Positions 61,988-64,000 of a stretch of DNA of 64,000 nucleotides are shown here, piece by piece. The first letter of the stretch is position 1. Each line of letters starts with the position of its first letter. The position numbers and the translations under genes are program-made. Location: the NCBI RefSeq assembly GCF_003402535.2, contig NZ_AP025170.1:620001-684000 (forward strand), read 5' to 3'. The stretch is from Cupriavidus sp. P-10. GTDB taxonomy: Bacteria > Pseudomonadota > Gammaproteobacteria > Burkholderiales > Burkholderiaceae. The notes beneath the pieces are model-generated. The model saw nothing but the letters and a program-made list of their open reading frames with translations, was not told the origin of the DNA and made no database searches.

Positions 61988-63100
61988 ATGATCCATGCGT
62001 ATTACAACCCCGTCTCGATCCACTGCGGGCCGGGCAGCCTTGACCGGCTGCCTGCCTTGCTGCACGGCCGCCGTGCCGTGGTCGTGACCTTTCCCGAAGC
62101 CCGCGCGCTGGGGCTGGTCGCGAGGCTCGAGGCGCTGCTCGGCGCCGGCCTCGTTGCCGTGATCGAAGACGTACAGCCCAATCCCGACGTGGCGCAGCTG
62201 TCGGGCCTCTACAACCGCTTCTGGGAACAGCCCGACGCCTGCGACGCGATCGTCGCGGTCGGCGGCGGCAGCGCCATCGACACGGCCAAGGCGCTGATGG
62301 TCGGCACGGCCGGAACGACCGGATCAACGAGCGGCGGCCGCTTCGATTCGCTGCTCAGCCTGCTCGCCACCGGCAAGCCGTTCGCGCCGGCGCAGGTCAA
62401 GCCGCTGATCGCGGTGCCGACCACCGCGGGCACTGGCAGCGAAGTGACGCCATGGGCCACGATCTGGGACGCGGCCAACCAGAAGAAATACTCGCTGCAC
62501 CTAGACGCGACCTGGCCGGAGGCGGCCATCGTCGACCCGGGGCTGATGGTGTCGGTGCCGCTGGGCACGACGGTCTCCACCGGCCTCGACGCGCTCTCGC
62601 ACGCACTGGAATCGGTGTGGAACGTCAACGCCAACCCGATCTCCGACACCTACGCGGTGTCGGCGGTGGAAGACATTTTCGAGACCCTCCCGGCGCTGGT
62701 GCGCAACCCGGCCGACATCGCGCTGCGCGAGCGCATGGCGCTGGCCGCGCTCAAGGCCGGCCTGGCGTTCTCCAACACCAAGACCGCGCTGGCGCATTCG
62801 ATCTCGTACGAAATGACGCTGCGCCACGGCCTGCCGCACGGCATCGCGTGCTCGTTCACGCTGCCGCTGGTGCTGGAGAAGGCGTGGGCGCGCCGCCCCG
62901 ACCGCGACCGTACGCTGCAGCGGCTGTTCGGGCCGTCGCTGGAAGCCGGCCAGCAGCGCCTGCGCGCCTTCCTGCAGGGGCTGGGCGTGAAGACCGAGTT
63001 TGCCGACTACGGCGTCTCCGACGAGGAGGCCGGCGCCATGATCGCGCGAGCGCTGGACGGCGCGCGCGGCAGGAATTTCATCGGCGCCGTGCCGGCTTAG
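61988..63100 (+). CDS. Iron-containing alcohol dehydrogenase, phosphonate-associated type
   Basis: 370 aa. ATG 61988 has GAGGAG at about 61976. NAD-binding VAVGGGSAIDTAK, AVPTTAGTGSEVTPWATIWD, and metal ligands in ALSHALESVW and HGLPHGIACSF. In phosphonate loci this family reduces phosphonoacetaldehyde or oxidises its alcohol. It lies next to the aminoethylphosphonate-type LysR gene and before an OPA-family transporter. The substrate is inferred from context. Confidence 0.85.
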   Translation: MIHAYYNPVSIHCGPGSLDRLPALLHGRRAVVVTFPEARALGLVARLEALLGAGLVAVIEDVQPNPDVAQLSGLYNRFWEQPDACDAIVAVGGGSAIDTAKALMVGTAGTTGSTSGGRFDSLLSLLATGKPFAPAQVKPLIAVPTTAGTGSEVTPWATIWDAANQKKYSLHLDATWPEAAIVDPGLMVSVPLGTTVSTGLDALSHALESVWNVNANPISDTYAVSAVEDIFETLPALVRNPADIALRERMALAALKAGLAFSNTKTALAHSISYEMTLRHGLPHGIACSFTLPLVLEKAWARRPDRDRTLQRLFGPSLEAGQQRLRAFLQGLGVKTEFADYGVSDEEAGAMIARALDGARGRNFIGAVPA

Positions 63101-63189
63101 CGGGGCGTCCGCCACGGGCAAGGTTTACCCCGGCCACCAGAGCCCCCCAGAGCCCGCAATACGGGCCGACAATACAACAGGAGACAAGA

Positions 63190-64000
63190 ATGGAAACTGC
63201 CGATCGCATCCAGGTGGGGGCGTTCGTCGCCCCGGCGGCGCAATCGTTCCGGCGCGCACAGTGGCGCATGCTGCTGGCCGCGATGTTTTGCTACTTCTTC
63301 TTCTACACCGGCCGCCAGACCTTCGGCTTCGCCATCCCCGGCATCCAGCAGGAATTCGGTTTTTCCAAGGAAGCGCTGGGCTGGGCCTCCACCTGCCTGT
63401 TGTGGTGCTATGCGATCGGGCAGGCCATCAACGGCAACCTTGGCGACAAGTTCGGCGGGCGCCGCGTGATGACTGCCGGCGCGATCCTGTCGTGCGCGGC
63501 CAACTGGGTGGTCAGCTTTGCCGTGGGGTTCAAGAGCCTGGCGATTCCCTGGGGCATCAACGGCTACTTCCAGGCGCTAGGCTGGGCGCCGGGCAGCCGG
63601 CTGCTGTCGAACTGGTGGGGGGCCGGCGAGCGCGGCAAAGTCTATGGCTTCTACGTGTTCGCCGCGGGCTGCGCGTCGGTGCTGTCGTTCGTCACGTCGA
63701 TCGTGGTGGTCAATATCCTGCACCTGGACTGGCGCTGGATCTTCCGGCTGCCGGTGCTGCTGATGCTGGTAGGCGGCATCACCTTCTACCTGATCGTGCG
63801 CGAACGTCCGGAAGACCTCGGCTACAGGTCGCCGGATACCGGCGTGGCCAAGGGCGAGGATGGCGGCCAGGGCACGCATGCCGGGACCGATGCCGATGAA
63901 AGTTCCTGGTCGCGCTACAAGGCCGTGCTGCGCAACCCGCGCCTGCTGATCGCCGGCCTGTCGATCGGCTTCCAGAATGCCGCGCGCTATGGCCTGATCG
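63190..64000 (+). CDS. OPA-family major facilitator transporter (3' end outside the window)
   Basis: The first 270 residues of a longer protein, from ATG 63190 with AGGAGA. Membrane helices begin at residue 27, and FYTGRQTFGFAIPGIQQEFG and GRRVMTAGAILSCAANW resemble the GlpT/UhpT/PgtP organophosphate:phosphate antiporters. Position after the phosphonate-type dehydrogenase suggests uptake of a phosphonate or phosphorylated organic acid. Confidence 0.85.
   Translation, partial: METADRIQVGAFVAPAAQSFRRAQWRMLLAAMFCYFFFYTGRQTFGFAIPGIQQEFGFSKEALGWASTCLLWCYAIGQAINGNLGDKFGGRRVMTAGAILSCAANWVVSFAVGFKSLAIPWGINGYFQALGWAPGSRLLSNWWGAGERGKVYGFYVFAAGCASVLSFVTSIVVVNILHLDWRWIFRLPVLLMLVGGITFYLIVRERPEDLGYRSPDTGVAKGEDGGQGTHAGTDADESSWSRYKAVLRNPRLLIAGLSIGFQNAARYGLI

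Overview
The window is about 64 kb of GC-rich betaproteobacterial chromosome. The divergent fdsR / fdsGBACD formate dehydrogenase locus, the dctA-dctBD and hut clusters, and the codon use all point to Cupriavidus (C. necator or C. taiwanensis type). That placement rests on recalled family and locus architecture, not on a search. I saw no rRNA, tRNA, CRISPR array, intact insertion sequence or prophage. The window opens inside a cheB-like gene and closes inside a transporter gene.

Layout. 1-2.8 kb: CheB-like methylesterase (partial), a serine-recombinase-like protein that has lost its catalytic residues, a small hypothetical, and a hemerythrin-domain protein. 2.98-11.5 kb: 7Fe-type ferredoxin, the regulator fdsR, the soluble NAD-linked molybdenum formate dehydrogenase operon fdsGBACD, and a DUF899 protein. 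11.6-15.0 kb: a solo GT51 transglycosylase, then a DASS transporter plus Ldh-type 2-hydroxyacid dehydrogenase operon. 15.4-19.8 kb: two paralogous RRM-like mini-proteins bracket a tyrosine phosphatase, a PhaC-like DUF3141 hydrolase, and eroded remnants of ackA and fabI. 19.9-23.4 kb: modE, divergent modABC with a clear ModE box, and a DUF1059 protein. 23.4-33.5 kb: D-2-hydroxyacid dehydrogenase, nucleoside deoxyribosyltransferase-like protein, an AI-2E/pqiA/pqiA/pqiB/pqiC operon, and a divergent HPP-CBS / ClC pair that share a perfect palindrome.

33.5-36.7 kb: Lrp regulator, divergent arginine-deiminase-like (CtlX/DDAH-like) and ornithine cyclodeaminase genes, and an excisionase-HTH/receiver-like regulator. 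37.1-42.4 kb: dctD, dctB and dctA. The dctA leader has a sigma-54 promoter, a helically phased pair of upstream palindromes, and a short upstream ORF with a strong Shine-Dalgarno sequence. 42.7-48.5 kb: histidine utilisation genes (hutG, an MHS-family permease, hutU, hutC), interrupted by a roughly 0.9 kb non-coding block bounded by long inverted repeats. 48.5-52.6 kb: a MASE1-PAS-GGDEF-EAL protein whose stop codon overlaps the hutC start, then a SnoaL-like protein. 52.7-58.5 kb: a di-haem cytochrome c, an acyltransferase and a two-subunit molybdenum hydroxylase (isoquinoline 1-oxidoreductase type), followed by an ECF sigma remnant and an ArsR-like regulator. 58.5-60.6 kb: an MltF-like lytic transglycosylase and a small secreted Lys/Glu-rich protein. 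60.9-64 kb: a LysR regulator diverging from an Fe-alcohol dehydrogenase and an OPA-type transporter, probably part of a phosphonate (aminoethylphosphonate) locus.

Two themes connect the regions. Molybdenum is one: Fds, its maturation factor FdsC, ModE/ModABC and the Ior-type hydroxylase all depend on molybdenum cofactor. Use of C1, C4-dicarboxylate and amino-acid carbon is the other, with each catabolic set next to its own regulator and operator. The parts most worth a second look are the paralog-bracketed eroded island at 15.4-19.8 kb, the dctA leader ORF, the dead recombinase, the 23-bp palindrome at 31.58 kb, and the repeat-bounded block inside the hut locus.
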